In this document: piece after piece, positions 48,833 to 58,719 of the stretch | Position numbering within the stretch: the first letter of the stretch is position 1 | Layout of the letters: every line of letters starts with the position of its first letter | NCBI RefSeq assembly: GCF_014236855.1 | Contig: NZ_CP051261.1 | Coordinates: 434,001-498,000 of the forward strand | DNA from: Xanthomonas sp. SI | Lineage (GTDB): Bacteria; Pseudomonadota; Gammaproteobacteria; Xanthomonadales; Xanthomonadaceae | Length of the DNA: 64,000 bases | Direction of reading: 5' to 3' | Program-made: the position numbers and the translations under genes | The notes under the pieces: generated by a model | What the model was told of the DNA's origin: nothing | Databases searched by the model: none | The model's input: the letters and a program-made list of their open reading frames with translations, nothing else

Positions 48833-49064
48833 GCCGCTCACCGCCGGAGTGCGGCGTGGCGCGCATGCGTGCCTGCGATGTAGGGAGGCCGTCCTTCCGT
48901 CCGGCCGGCTGCCTGTGGCGGCATGCGTGATCTCGACTGCGTCCTGCTCCGAACCGCGACTTTAGCCGGCGCGGCGCCAATTGCCCAGCCGCACGCCGTT
49001 GCCGGCGCCGGAAGGTCCTCACGCGATGACGACGACGGCGCGGCAAGCGTGCCGCGCAGGCCGC

Positions 49065-50015
49065 TCAACGCACCGTGCCGCCGTCGCGCTTGCGCCCGGA
49101 GAACAGCTTGCCGATCCCGCCGGCCAGCGCCATCAGCCCCAGCGCCACCAGCTTCCAGGCCTTGGCCAGGATCAGGCCGAGCTTGGCGAACAGGCCGGCC
49201 TTGGCCGCCAGGCCGCCGCCGATCAGCGTGGCCAGGCCGTAGCTGGCGATCTTGTCGGTGGACGGGTTGTGGTCGGCGTAGCGCGCGCCGCTGTCGAATT
49301 CGGCCATCGGCAGCAGCTGCTGCATGCCGGCGCGCACCTGCGGCAGCTCGTCCATGCCGGCGATCGCGTTGAGGCTCAGGTAGCCGTGGCGGCCGAGCAC
49401 GCGGATGTCGTAGTTGAGGGTATGGCCGTCGTTGCCCTGGAACGCCAGTTCGCGCGCCCAGTACAGCTTCTTGCTCGCGGCGTCGTAGCGCGGCGGCACC
49501 GCCCAGCCGACCAGGTCCACGCTCTCGTAGCCGGCTTCCTTGCGCTGCGTGTTCTCCTCGCGGGTTTCCTTCTGCATGTCCGCGAGCATGTCCTGGTAGT
49601 CGATCTTGCTGGCGTCCTCGTCGGACACGTAGCCGTCGTCGGCGTAGGTGACCACCACCGCCCAGCTGCCCTGCTCGTTCAGCGCGGGCTGGCGCGGCAC
49701 GATCAGGCCCAGCACGGTGTCGTCCGGCGGATTGCCCCAGTACGTTTCCAGCACCTGCCGCGCATCGTCCTTGCCGAGATAGCGGAAGTCGTGGTTCAGC
49801 TCGAAATGCACCTTGGCCTGCGGCACTTCGATGTGCCCATCCTGGAAATGCAGCGAGGCGACGAACTGCTCGGCGCTCATGCCGTCCTGGCCATGCTCTT
49901 CTTGGGCGTGCTCTTCCTGAGCATGCTCTTCTTCGGCCACGGCCGATCCGGCAGTGGCGCCCAGCGCAAGCAGGAAAGCGGCCAGCAGGCCGCGCAACGG
50001 AAGTGTCTTGGTCAT
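49065..50015 (-). CDS. DUF2167 exported/membrane protein
   Basis: 316 residues. Signal peptide (RGLLAAFLLALGATAGSAVA), then a His/Glu repeat EEEHAQEEHAQEEHGQDG that could bind metals. The DUF2167 domain follows (FRYLGKDDARQVLETYWGNP, SWAVVVTYADDGYVSDEDAS, WAVPPRYDAASKKLYWAREL) and a C-terminal helix (LAKAWKLVALGLMALAGGI) with a basic end. DUF2167 proteins are uncharacterised membrane proteins. The EEHAQ triplicate looks like a small tandem duplication. Confidence 0.88.
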   Translation of the reverse strand: MTKTLPLRGLLAAFLLALGATAGSAVAEEEHAQEEHAQEEHGQDGMSAEQFVASLHFQDGHIEVPQAKVHFELNHDFRYLGKDDARQVLETYWGNPPDDTVLGLIVPRQPALNEQGSWAVVVTYADDGYVSDEDASKIDYQDMLADMQKETREENTQRKEAGYESVDLVGWAVPPRYDAASKKLYWARELAFQGNDGHTLNYDIRVLGRHGYLSLNAIAGMDELPQVRAGMQQLLPMAEFDSGARYADHNPSTDKIASYGLATLIGGGLAAKAGLFAKLGLILAKAWKLVALGLMALAGGIGKLFSGRKRDGGTVR

Positions 50016-50095
50016 CGCGAATCCATTCGGTGGCGTCCCCACGCCAGAGGCGCGCAGTGTCGCGCAAAGCGCCACGCCGCGCCAGTCGCTGCGGC

Positions 50096-50647
50096 TTACT
50101 GCGGCGCCGGCGACGCCATGTCCAGGTAGCGATCCTTCAGCCGCACGTAGTGCTGCGCGGAGTAGTGCAGGCTTTCGACCTCCTTGTCGCTGAGCGTGCG
50201 CGCCAGCCGCGCCGGATTGCCCAGCCACAGTTCGCGCTCGCCGACGGTCTTGCCTGGCCCGACCACCGCGCCGGCGCCGACGAAGCCGTATTTCTTCACC
50301 GTGGCGCCGTCGAGGATGCACGCGCCCATGCCGATCAGGCACAGGTCCTCGATGGTGCAAGCGTGGATGATGCAGCCGTGGCCCACGGTCACGTCGGCGC
50401 CGATCAGGGTCGAATAGCCGGCCTTGTTGAACGGGCTGTGGTGGCTGACGTGGATGATGCTGCCGTCCTGGATGTTGCTGCGCGCGCCGATGCGCACGTG
50501 GTTGACGTCGCCGCGGATCACCGTGCCCGGCCAGACCGACACGTCCTCGTCCAGCACCACGTCGCCGATGAGGGTGCAGGCCGGGTCCACGTAGACGCGT
50601 GCGCCGAGCTGCGGCGTCTTGTCCAGGAACGGGCGGATCGGGTTCAC
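50096..50647 (-). CDS. Gamma-carbonic-anhydrase family protein (YrdA-like)
   Basis: 183 residues with left-handed beta-helix hexapeptide repeats (for example VSVWPGTVIRGDVNHVRIGA). The metal-binding His set is present: SIIHVSHHSPFN and VTVGHGCIIHACTIED. The start is GTG 50,647 with GGAG seven bases upstream; the in-frame extension has no support. Family members hydrate CO2 or act as acyl-type transferases; YrdA-like proteins have uncertain activity. Confidence 0.92.
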   Translation of the reverse strand: MNPIRPFLDKTPQLGARVYVDPACTLIGDVVLDEDVSVWPGTVIRGDVNHVRIGARSNIQDGSIIHVSHHSPFNKAGYSTLIGADVTVGHGCIIHACTIEDLCLIGMGACILDGATVKKYGFVGAGAVVGPGKTVGERELWLGNPARLARTLSDKEVESLHYSAQHYVRLKDRYLDMASPAPQ

Positions 50648-51234
50648 GGCATTCTCCGGCGGAAGGGGCGGGGACATGCGCCGGGTTGCGGCGCGCCTGT
50701 CGATGATAGCGCCTGGCCGCAAAGCGCTTCTGGCACATGGCTGGGGGGCGGGGAGATGCCGGCAACGGCGCGGTCGCTGGCGCGATCGATCGTGAAGGTC
50801 CGTGCGGCCCTGGGCAATTGCGACCGCCAGGTCAGGCCCATGGCCAGCAGCGTGCAGCTGGCCAGCGTCCGCAGCAGGTGCACCCAGGCGCAGCCTGCGG
50901 CCCTGGGCCGAGACATCTGTAGTCGCAGAGGCTACCGACCGGGATGCGCCAGGCACGGCGCAGCGACCGGCGAACGACGGCATCGCCGGACATGGACAGC
51001 ACGAGGGAGGTTGCGCTTAGCCAGGCATGCGCGAACCGCGGCATCTGCGCGCGGGCGGGCTGGTGAAGGAGGGGCGAATCGTCGTGGGCGTAGGCGCGGC
51101 ACGGTTGCCCACGTGCCGGGAGCGCAGCGGATGCCAGGCTGATGCTGTGCCGTCGGGCCGGGCCAGGATGCCGCGCGCCGCCTCTGCGGTCGCAGTCCGG
51201 CGAGCCCGTCGCGCGAGCTCGCCGGAGGGGCTTG
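50648..51234. other. 587-base stretch without a recognised gene
   Basis: Frames here are short and have no ribosome sites or recognisable domains on either strand. The codon pattern is unlike that of the neighbouring genes. The region separates the carbonic anhydrase start from the Lys-rich microprotein. I see no hairpin or repeat worth naming. Confidence 0.55.
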
Positions 51235-51330
51235 CTACTTCTTCTTTTCTTTCTTGGCCGCGCGCTTTTCCTTCAGCGTCTTGGTCGGCTGCTTCTTGTC
51301 GCTCTTCTTCTGATCCATGCCCTTGCTCAT
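51235..51330 (-). CDS. 31-residue lysine-rich microprotein
   Basis: ATG 51,330 with AGAGGG upstream gives MSKGMDQKKSDKKQPTKTLK followed by EKRAAKKEKKK. Twelve or more Lys and no hydrophobic core predict a disordered, very basic peptide, perhaps nucleic-acid or ribosome associated. The longer frame to 51,444 has no support. It is divergent from the RIO kinase gene. Short Lys-rich proteins of this type are widely annotated in xanthomonads without a role. Confidence 0.6.
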   Translation of the reverse strand: MSKGMDQKKSDKKQPTKTLKEKRAAKKEKKK

Positions 51331-51498
51331 GACACCCTCTGGACGATTGCACTGTGGATTGCCGGCTGCGGCCGCCGTGGCGGCGATCGCGGCTGCCACT
51401 TTACTCCGCTGGCGGCCGCCCATGCCGCAGTTGTCGCCCGGCATGCACGCAAGGTTGGGTCATAATCCGGTTTTCCCCTTCAAGGTCCCCCGCGTCCG

Positions 51499-52356
51499 AT
51501 GAAAACCCCCCAGGGCCTGCAGCCGCTGATCGAGGACGGCGTCATCGACAGCGTGCTGCGCCCGCTCAAGAGTGGCAAGGAGGCCGCCGTGTACGTGGTC
51601 CAGGCCGGTGCCGAGGTGCTGTGCGCCAAGGTCTACAAGGACATGGCGCAGCGCAGCTTCCAGGCGCGGGTGCAGTACCAGGAGGGCCGCAAGGTGCGCG
51701 GCAGCCGCCAGGCGCGGGCGATGGGCAAGGCGACCAAGTTCGGCCGCCGCGAGCAGGAAGCCGCGTGGAAGGACACCGAGGCCAACACCCTGTACCAGCT
51801 GGTGGACGCCGGCGTGCACGTGCCGCAGCCGCGCGGCTACTTCCACGGCGTGCTGCTGATGGACCTGGTCACCGATGCCGACGGGCAGAGCGCGCCGCGG
51901 CTGGGCGAGGTGGAACTGGAGCCGGAGCAGGCGCGCGCGTTCCACATGCAATTGATCGGCGACGTGGTGAAGATGCTGTGCCTGGGCCTGGTGCACGGCG
52001 ACCTGTCCGAATACAACGTGCTGGTCGCCGCCGAGGGCCCGGTGGTGATCGACTTCCCGCAGGTGGTCAGCGCCGCCGGCAACAATGCCGCGCGCGACAT
52101 GCTGCTGCGCGACGTGCACAACCTGCGCGATTGCCTCGGCCGCTTCGCCCCCGAGCTCAACGAAACCCATTACGGCGAAGAAATGTGGGCGCTGTACGAG
52201 AAGGGCGAACTGCGCCCGGACAGCACGCTCAGCGGCCGCTTCGTATTCGACACCCGTCGCGCCGACGTGCGCGCGGTACGCGACTCGATCGAAGACGCGC
52301 GGCAGGAAGCGATCATCCGCCAGCAGGGCCGCGAGGCCGCGGCGGACGAGGACTGA
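51499..52356 (+). CDS. RIO1-type atypical serine kinase
   Basis: 285 residues. Nucleotide loop around SGKEAAVYVV (25-34), the ATP-binding Lys in CAKVY (Lys44), hinge LLMDLVTDADG, catalytic loop HGDLSEYN (166-173) with Asp168 and Asn173, and metal loop VIDFPQVV with Asp185 (the DFG equivalent). This is the RIO1 signature. Archaeal and eukaryotic relatives act in small-subunit ribosome maturation; the bacterial protein is presumed to phosphorylate serine but its target is unknown. Confidence 0.92.
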   Translation: MKTPQGLQPLIEDGVIDSVLRPLKSGKEAAVYVVQAGAEVLCAKVYKDMAQRSFQARVQYQEGRKVRGSRQARAMGKATKFGRREQEAAWKDTEANTLYQLVDAGVHVPQPRGYFHGVLLMDLVTDADGQSAPRLGEVELEPEQARAFHMQLIGDVVKMLCLGLVHGDLSEYNVLVAAEGPVVIDFPQVVSAAGNNAARDMLLRDVHNLRDCLGRFAPELNETHYGEEMWALYEKGELRPDSTLSGRFVFDTRRADVRAVRDSIEDARQEAIIRQQGREAAADED

Positions 52357-52949
52357 GCGCACGCGGCGGTGCGCCGTGACAGGGCGCGCTGCAGAAAACG
52401 TGTTCTTGCCGAAGTGTGCCGCTCGCCATTGCGCGCTGCGCGGCGCAGCGGCCGACCAAGTGCTGCGACTCCGCCGCTGCGTTCGTCGTAGCTGAAGTCG
52501 CTTCCACAAGGCTTGCGGCAACGCGTTGGGTGCGCTGCGTGAGGGGCTTCAGCCCCGACGCGCTCCGGTTGCCGCAAGTGCGCCACTTTATTTGTCGCGG
52601 CTGAAGCCGCTCCTACAGGGGCTTGCGGCCAACTTATCGGGTGCCCTGTGAGAAGGGTCTCAGTCCCGGCGCAGCATGATCGTGGCTGACAGCGGACCCC
52701 AGTGACCGCAACATGAGACGACGCCGGCACGCGCTCGGCAGCCGTTCGCGAGCGCAGCGCACAGCGCAATTTTCGTATGCGATGCGATACCAACGTATCG
52801 CCGAAAAGATCAATCTTTCTCCAGGCTTTCTGCGCGCGCAGAAAAATTGAAGTGGCAGCTGACTGCCGTTTTCGTGCGGGTATAAAGCGGGAATACATTT
52901 CGTGTAGCGTTGCGCGCTTCGATCTCCCACCCCCTCGATTTCGACGCTC
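52357..52949. other. 593-base intergenic region with REP-like copies
   Basis: No gene seen. A copy of GTCGCGGCTGAAGCCGCTCC (extending to TACAGG) lies at 52,594-52,619 and degenerate copies at 52,484-52,511 and about 52,548-52,565. The last 120 bases before the efflux operon are AT-richer, with a run CGAAAAGATCAATCTTTC at about 52,800-52,817, and should hold the efflux promoter. Confidence 0.6.
52594..52619. repeat. REP-like element (single copy)
   Basis: Matches the right arm of the perfect pair at 58,720-58,791 over 26 bases. Confidence 0.75.
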
Positions 52950-54134
52950 ATGTTCGACGCCTTCGCCGCGCCTCGTTGTTTGATTTTCTGTGGATCCATT
53001 TTGTTTCTGGCGATGGCGACGGGGTGTTCGTCCACTGCGCAACCGCCGCCGCCGATCAAGGTCGGCACGCTCGCGCTGACCCCGCACAGCCTGCCGGTGG
53101 AGCAGTCGCTGCCCGGGCGCACCGTGGCCTACGAAGTCTCCGACGTGCGACCGCAGGTCAACGGCCTGCTGCGGCAACGGCTGTTCGCCGAGGGCCAGGA
53201 CGTCCAGGCCGGGCAGGTGCTGTACCAGATCGATCCTGCGCCGTACCAGGCCGCCTACGACACCGCGCGCGGGCAGCTCGCGCAGGCCCAGGCTGCCGTG
53301 CTCGCGGCGCGTCCCAAGGCCGCGCGCTACCGCACCCTGGTCGAGCAGGACGCGGCCAGCAAGCAGGATGCCGACGACGCGCAGGCCGCCTTGCAGGAAG
53401 CCGAAGCCAACGTGGTGGCGGCGCAGGCGTCGTTGCAGGCGGCGCGCATCAATCTCGGCTACACCCGGGTGACGGCGCCGATCTCCGGCACCATCGGCAG
53501 CTCGGCCTATACCGCCGGCGCGCTGGTGACCGCGCAGCAGGATGCGGCGCTGGCCAGGATCCAGCGGCTGGACCCGATCTACCTGGACGTGAGCCAGTCC
53601 AGCACGCAGATGCTGGCCTTGCGTGAGCGGCTCGATGCCGGCCAGATCAAGGCCGCCGACGGCAAGATCGCGGTGCGGGTACGCCTGGAGGACGGCCGCT
53701 TCTATCCGCATCCGGGCACGCTGGAGTTCGTCGGCAGCTCGGTCGATCCCGGCACCGGCGGGGTCACCCTGCGTGTGGTCGTGCCCAATCCGCAGCATCT
53801 GCTGCTGCCCGGCATGTACCTGCGCGCGCTGCTGCCGCTGGCCAGCGATCCGAGCGCGATCCTGGTGCCGCAACAGGCGGTGACCCGCGATGCCAAAGGC
53901 GAGCCGCTGGTGAAGCTGCTCGGCGCGCACAACCGGGTCGAGGAGCGGCGGATCCGCACCGGCGACACGGTCGGCCACGATTGGGTGGTGGAAGCCGGGC
54001 TCAAGCCGGGCGAACGGCTGATCGTGGTCAACGGCAGCCGCGCCGAGATCGGCAAACCCGTCGTGCCGTATACGGTCAGCGCCGCGCAGCTCGAGGCCGC
54101 GCCCGCGGTGCCGGGCGACGCCCAGGCCGACTGA
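52950..54134 (+). CDS. RND efflux periplasmic adaptor (AcrA/MexA family), lipoprotein
   Basis: 394 residues. Hydrophobic N-terminus with lipobox ATGC (LFLAMATGCSS). Barrel-sandwich halves VRPQVNGLLRQRLFAEGQDV and YTRVTAPISGTIGSSAYTAG flank a coiled-coil hairpin (about 110-175), followed by LYQIDPAPYQAAYDTARGQL family motif. It links the inner-membrane pump to the outer-membrane channel. First gene of a three-gene operon. The start is uncertain; M at 52,950 has no clear ribosome site but gives a signal peptide. Confidence 0.93.
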   Translation: MFDAFAAPRCLIFCGSILFLAMATGCSSTAQPPPPIKVGTLALTPHSLPVEQSLPGRTVAYEVSDVRPQVNGLLRQRLFAEGQDVQAGQVLYQIDPAPYQAAYDTARGQLAQAQAAVLAARPKAARYRTLVEQDAASKQDADDAQAALQEAEANVVAAQASLQAARINLGYTRVTAPISGTIGSSAYTAGALVTAQQDAALARIQRLDPIYLDVSQSSTQMLALRERLDAGQIKAADGKIAVRVRLEDGRFYPHPGTLEFVGSSVDPGTGGVTLRVVVPNPQHLLLPGMYLRALLPLASDPSAILVPQQAVTRDAKGEPLVKLLGAHNRVEERRIRTGDTVGHDWVVEAGLKPGERLIVVNGSRAEIGKPVVPYTVSAAQLEAAPAVPGDAQAD

Positions 54135-54143
54135 GGAGCTGCC

Positions 54144-57100
54144 ATGTCGCGTTTCTTCGTCAACCACCCGGTGGTGGCCTGGGTCATGGCCATCGTCGTC
54201 GTCCTGGTCGGCATGCTGGCCATCCACGCGCTGCCGATCGAGCGCTATCCGCAGATGGCGCCGCCGACCATCACCGTGCGCGCCGCCTATACCGGCGCCT
54301 CGGCGCAGACCGTGGAGAACACCGTCACCCAGCTGATCGAGCAGTCGCAGCAGAGCCTGGACCACCTGCTGTACATGACCTCGACCAGCGCCTCGGACGG
54401 CACCGCGCAGGTGAATCTGGTGTTCGAGACCGGCACCAATGCCGACACCGCGCAGGTGCAGGTGCAGAACCAGCTGCAGTCGGTGATGTCGGTGCTGCCG
54501 CAGGCGGTGCAGCAGAACGGCCTGGTCATCACCAAGTCCAGCGGCTCGCTGTTCGAGGTGGTGGCGTTCACTTCCGACGACGGCAGCATGGACAACTTCG
54601 ATGTCGCCAACTACATGGAATCGAACATCGACGACCAGATCAGCCGGGTCAGCGGCGTGGGCAACATCCAGCCGATGGGCTCGGAATACGCCATGCGCAT
54701 CTGGCTGGATCCGGAGAAGCTGCGCAAGTACGCGCTGATGCCCTCGGACGTGGAGAACGCGCTGCAGGCGCAGAACACCGACGTGTCGGCCGGCGAGATC
54801 GGCGGCCAGCCGGCGCCGCGCGGGCAACGCCTGGATGCCACCGTGACCACGCGCAGCCGCCTGCACACGCCTGCGCAGTTCGGCGCGATCGTGCTCAAGA
54901 GCGGTCCCGGCGGCGCGGCGGTGCATCTGTCCGACGTGGCCAGGATCGGCCTGGGCCCGGAAACCTACGACAGCATCACCCGCTTCAACGGCAAGCCGTC
55001 GGCCTCGCTCGGCATCGAGTTGAACGCCGACGCCAATGCGGTGGAAACGTCCAAGGCGATCGACGCGCGCCTGCAGGAGCTCAAACAGTACTGGCCGCAC
55101 GGCTACAGCTACCACATCGCCTTCAGCACCACGCCGTTCGTGACCACCTCGATCAAGGAAGTGGTCATCACCCTGATCGAAGCGGTGTTGCTGGTGGTGG
55201 CGGTGATGTATCTGTTCCTGCAGAACTGGCGCGCCACGTTGGTCCCGACCATCGCGGTGCCGGTGGTGCTGATGGGCACCTTCGGCGTGCTGGCCGCATT
55301 CGGTTACTCGATCAACACCTTGAGCATGTTCGCGATGGTGCTGGCGATCGGCCTGCTGGTGGACGACGCCATCGTGGTGGTGGAGAACGTGGAGCGGGTC
55401 ATGAGCCAGGAAGGGCTGCCGCCGAAGGAGGCGACGCTGCGCTCGATGCAGCAGATCGGCGGCGCGCTGGTCGGCATCGTGCTGGTGCTGACCGCGGTGT
55501 TCGTGCCGATGGCCTTCTTCAACGGCGTCACCGGGGTCATCTACCGGCAGTTCTCGATCACCATCGCCGCCTCGATGATCCTGTCGGTGCTGGTGGCGAT
55601 GACTCTGACCCCGGCGCTGTGCGTGACCATCCTCAAGCCGCTGCACCAGGGCGAGGCGCCGATCGGCTCGCACGGCCGCCTCGGCCGGTTCTTCGTCTGG
55701 TTCAACACGCGCTTCGGCCAGCTGTCCGAGCGCTACCGCGCGCTGGTCGAGCGCGTGCTGGGCCGGCGCGCGCTGAGCCTGCTCGCCTACGCGCTGCTGC
55801 TGGTCGTCACCGGCGTGCTGCTGTGGCGCCTGCCCGGCGCGTTCCTGCCCGACGAGGACGAGGGCATGCTCAACGTGCTGGTCAAGCTGCCGGCTGACTC
55901 CACCCTGGAGCAGACCTTGGCGGTGACCGACCGCTTGACCAAGGCCGCGCTGCACGAGCCGGGCGTGCGCTCGGTGCTGTCCTCGGCCGGCTTCAGCGTC
56001 ACCGGCGCCGGCCAGAACGTCGGCATGGCCTTCGTCCGCCTCAAGGACTGGGACGACCGCGAAGACGATGCCGACACCATCGCCGCGCATCTCAACCAGG
56101 CCCTGGCCGACGTGCCCGATGCGGAGCTGTTCGTGACCTCGCCGCCGGCCATCAGTGGCCTCGGCGACGCCTCCGGCTTCACCTTCGAACTGATGGACTA
56201 CGAAGGCGCCGGCCATGCCGCCCTGGTGAACGCGCGCGACAAGCTGCTGCGCCTGGCCAGGCACGATCCCAAGCTGCGCGACGTGCGCTACGCCAGCCTG
56301 GAGGACGCGCCGGTCTACGCGGTCAAGATCGACGACGACAAGGCCCAGGCGCAGGGCGTGGACCCGGGCGACATCAACGCCACGCTCAACAGCGCGCTCG
56401 GCGGCGACTTCGTCAACAACTTCATCTACAAGGGCCGGATCAAGAAGGTGTTCGTGCAGGGCGACGCCGAGGCGCGCATGGCGCCGCAGGATCTGCAGCG
56501 CTGGACGGTGCGCAACGCCAGCGGCGACATGGTGCCGATGTCCGCCTTCACCACCTCGCACTGGACCAGCGCGCCGGCCGCGCTGGAGCGCTACAACGGC
56601 GTGTCGGCGATGGAACTCACCGGCCAGGCGGTGGCCGGGGTCAGCTCCGGCGCGGCGATGGACGCCATGGCCGAACTGAGCAAGCAGCTGCCGCATGGCT
56701 TCGGCTATGCGTGGTCGGACATGGCCTACCAGGAGAAGCTGTCGGCCAACCAGGCGCCGGCGCTGTACGCGATCTCGCTGCTGTTCGTGTTCCTGTGCCT
56801 GGTGGCGCTGTACGAAAGCTGGACGATCCCGTTCGCGGTGATGCTGGCGGTGCCGGTGGGCGTGTTCGGCGCGGCGCTGCTGATGACCGTGCGCGGCCTG
56901 CAGAACGACGTGTATTTCCAGGTCGGCCTGCTGACCACGGTCGGCCTGGCGGCCAAGAACGGCATCCTGATCGTGGAGTTCGCGCGCGAGCTGGAGCGCC
57001 GCGGCGAACCCCTGCTGGCCGCCACCTTGCACGCGGTGCAGATGCGTCTGCGGCCGATCCTGATGACCTCGTTAGCGTTCCTGCTTGGCGTGCTGCCGCT

Positions 57101-57272
57101 AGTGTTCAGTCACGGCGCCGGCTCGGCGGCGCGCCACTCGCTCGGCACCGGCGTCACCGGCGGCACCCTGGCCTCGATCACCCTGGGCCTGTTCTTCGTG
57201 CCCTTGTTCTACGTCATCGTGCGCAGCGTGGTTCCCGGCAGCAAGCATCCACCGCTGGAGGCTACGCCATGA
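54144..57272 (+). CDS. RND multidrug efflux pump, AcrB/MexB (HAE1) family
   Basis: 1,042 residues with the classic 12-helix, two-large-loop layout. N-terminus MSRFFVNHPVVAWVMAIVVV; docking/porter segments PPTITVRAAYTGASAQTVEN; helix 4 motif GLLVDDAIVVVENVERVM with the paired Asp residues that carry protons; second-half repeat SLLFVFLCLVALYESWTIPF and LTTVGLAAKNGILIVEFARE, with the Lys opposite the Asp pair. Stop overlaps the outer-membrane gene by four bases (ATGA). It exports hydrophobic compounds using the proton gradient. Confidence 0.97.
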   Translation: MSRFFVNHPVVAWVMAIVVVLVGMLAIHALPIERYPQMAPPTITVRAAYTGASAQTVENTVTQLIEQSQQSLDHLLYMTSTSASDGTAQVNLVFETGTNADTAQVQVQNQLQSVMSVLPQAVQQNGLVITKSSGSLFEVVAFTSDDGSMDNFDVANYMESNIDDQISRVSGVGNIQPMGSEYAMRIWLDPEKLRKYALMPSDVENALQAQNTDVSAGEIGGQPAPRGQRLDATVTTRSRLHTPAQFGAIVLKSGPGGAAVHLSDVARIGLGPETYDSITRFNGKPSASLGIELNADANAVETSKAIDARLQELKQYWPHGYSYHIAFSTTPFVTTSIKEVVITLIEAVLLVVAVMYLFLQNWRATLVPTIAVPVVLMGTFGVLAAFGYSINTLSMFAMVLAIGLLVDDAIVVVENVERVMSQEGLPPKEATLRSMQQIGGALVGIVLVLTAVFVPMAFFNGVTGVIYRQFSITIAASMILSVLVAMTLTPALCVTILKPLHQGEAPIGSHGRLGRFFVWFNTRFGQLSERYRALVERVLGRRALSLLAYALLLVVTGVLLWRLPGAFLPDEDEGMLNVLVKLPADSTLEQTLAVTDRLTKAALHEPGVRSVLSSAGFSVTGAGQNVGMAFVRLKDWDDREDDADTIAAHLNQALADVPDAELFVTSPPAISGLGDASGFTFELMDYEGAGHAALVNARDKLLRLARHDPKLRDVRYASLEDAPVYAVKIDDDKAQAQGVDPGDINATLNSALGGDFVNNFIYKGRIKKVFVQGDAEARMAPQDLQRWTVRNASGDMVPMSAFTTSHWTSAPAALERYNGVSAMELTGQAVAGVSSGAAMDAMAELSKQLPHGFGYAWSDMAYQEKLSANQAPALYAISLLFVFLCLVALYESWTIPFAVMLAVPVGVFGAALLMTVRGLQNDVYFQVGLLTTVGLAAKNGILIVEFARELERRGEPLLAATLHAVQMRLRPILMTSLAFLLGVLPLVFSHGAGSAARHSLGTGVTGGTLASITLGLFFVPLFYVIVRSVVPGSKHPPLEATP

Positions 57273-58696
57273 ACGCCCGGTCGTTACGCTTGCTGGCCGT
57301 GGCCTGCTGCGCGGCGCTGGCCGCGTGCAGCATGGCCCCGCACTACGCGCGCCCGGCCGCGCCGGTGCCGCTGCAGTTCGACACCGCGGGCACTGCCCCG
57401 CCCGCGGCCGGCGCCGCGCTGGCGATGCCGGACTGGCGCGACGTGTTCCTCGATCCGCGGCTGCGCCAGGTCATCGCGCTGGGCCTGGACAACAACCGCG
57501 ACCTGCGCGTGGCCATGCTCAACATCGACAAGGCGCGCGCGCAGTACCGGATCCAGCGCGCCGCGCTGGCGCCGTCGCTGGATGCCAATGCCAGCAGCAG
57601 CCGTCAGCGGACCAGCGCCAGCGCCAGCGACACCGGGCACGCGCAGATCGACAGCAGCGACGCGCTGCAGGTCGGCATCAGCAGCTGGGAACTGGACCTG
57701 TTCGGTCGCGTGCGCAGCCTGAAGGACGAAGCCATGGAAACCTGGCTGGCCAGCGCCGAAACGCAACGCAGCGTGCGCCTGAGCCTGATTGGCCAGATCG
57801 CCGACGACTGGCTCGCGGTCGGCGCCGACCAGCAACTGCTGGCGCTGGCGCAGCAGACCCTGGATAGCCAGGAGCAGACGCTCAAGCGCAGCCGCGCCCA
57901 GCACGACAACGGCATCGGCTCCGGGCTGGACCTGGCGCAGATCCAGAGCAGCGTGGAAGCGGCCCGCGTCGATGTGGCGCGCGATGCCACCCAGCTCGCC
58001 CAGGCCCGCGACGCGCTGCAACTGGTGGTCGGCGCGCCGGTGGACCCAGCGCTGCTCGCCGGCACCGATGCGTTCGACGGCAGCGTGGCCCTGGCGCCGC
58101 TGCCGGCGGGACTGAATGCCACGGTGCTGCTGCAACGTCCCGACGTGCTCGCCGCCGAGCATGCGCTGAAGGCGGCCAATGCCGACATCGGCGCCGCGCG
58201 CGCGGCATTCTTTCCGACCGTCTCGCTGACCGCCTCCACCGGGCGCAGCAGCGATGCCCTGTCCACGCTGTTCGCGGCGGGTTCGCGGACCTGGTCGTTC
58301 GTGCCCAGCATCGCGTTGCCGATCTTCCAAGCCGGCGCGCTGAAGGCCTCTCTGGACGTCTCCAAGATCGGCAAGAACATCGCCGTGGCGCAATACGAAA
58401 AAGCCATCCAGAGCGCCTTCGGCGATGTCGCCTATGCGTTGGCGCAACGCGATCACCTCGACGCGCAGCTGAGCGCGCAACAGGCGCTGGTGGACGCGGT
58501 GCGGCGCAGCCACACGCTGGCCGAAGCGCGTTACCGCGCCGGCGTGGACGACTACCTGCAGGTGCTGGACGCGCAACGCTCGCTGTACGCCGCGCAGCAG
58601 GATCTGATCGCCCTGCGCCTGCAGGACGACAGCAACCGGGTCGCGCTGTACACGGTGCTGGGCGGCGGCGCGGATGCCACGGCGGCGGGGCGGTGA
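57269..58696 (+). CDS. RND efflux outer-membrane channel (OprM/NodT family), lipoprotein
   Basis: 475 residues. Lipobox LAAC in LLAVACCAALAACSMAPHYA; typical NodT-type phrases PDWRDVFLDPRLRQVIALGL and NNRDLRVAMLNIDKARAQYR; the second repeat NADIGAARAAFFPTVSLTAS; and C-terminal GVDDYLQVLDAQRSLYAAQQ. Forms the trimeric outer-membrane duct of the pump encoded just upstream. The last gene of the operon; followed by a perfect inverted repeat. Confidence 0.95.
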   Translation: MNARSLRLLAVACCAALAACSMAPHYARPAAPVPLQFDTAGTAPPAAGAALAMPDWRDVFLDPRLRQVIALGLDNNRDLRVAMLNIDKARAQYRIQRAALAPSLDANASSSRQRTSASASDTGHAQIDSSDALQVGISSWELDLFGRVRSLKDEAMETWLASAETQRSVRLSLIGQIADDWLAVGADQQLLALAQQTLDSQEQTLKRSRAQHDNGIGSGLDLAQIQSSVEAARVDVARDATQLAQARDALQLVVGAPVDPALLAGTDAFDGSVALAPLPAGLNATVLLQRPDVLAAEHALKAANADIGAARAAFFPTVSLTASTGRSSDALSTLFAAGSRTWSFVPSIALPIFQAGALKASLDVSKIGKNIAVAQYEKAIQSAFGDVAYALAQRDHLDAQLSAQQALVDAVRRSHTLAEARYRAGVDDYLQVLDAQRSLYAAQQDLIALRLQDDSNRVALYTVLGGGADATAAGR

Positions 58697-58719
58697 ACGC
58701 ATCGCTCGGGCTGTTGCCT

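Noticed and set aside
50648..51234. Several overlapping short ORFs between the carbonic anhydrase and the Lys-rich gene
   Set aside because: None has a ribosome site, recognisable motif or plausible composition.
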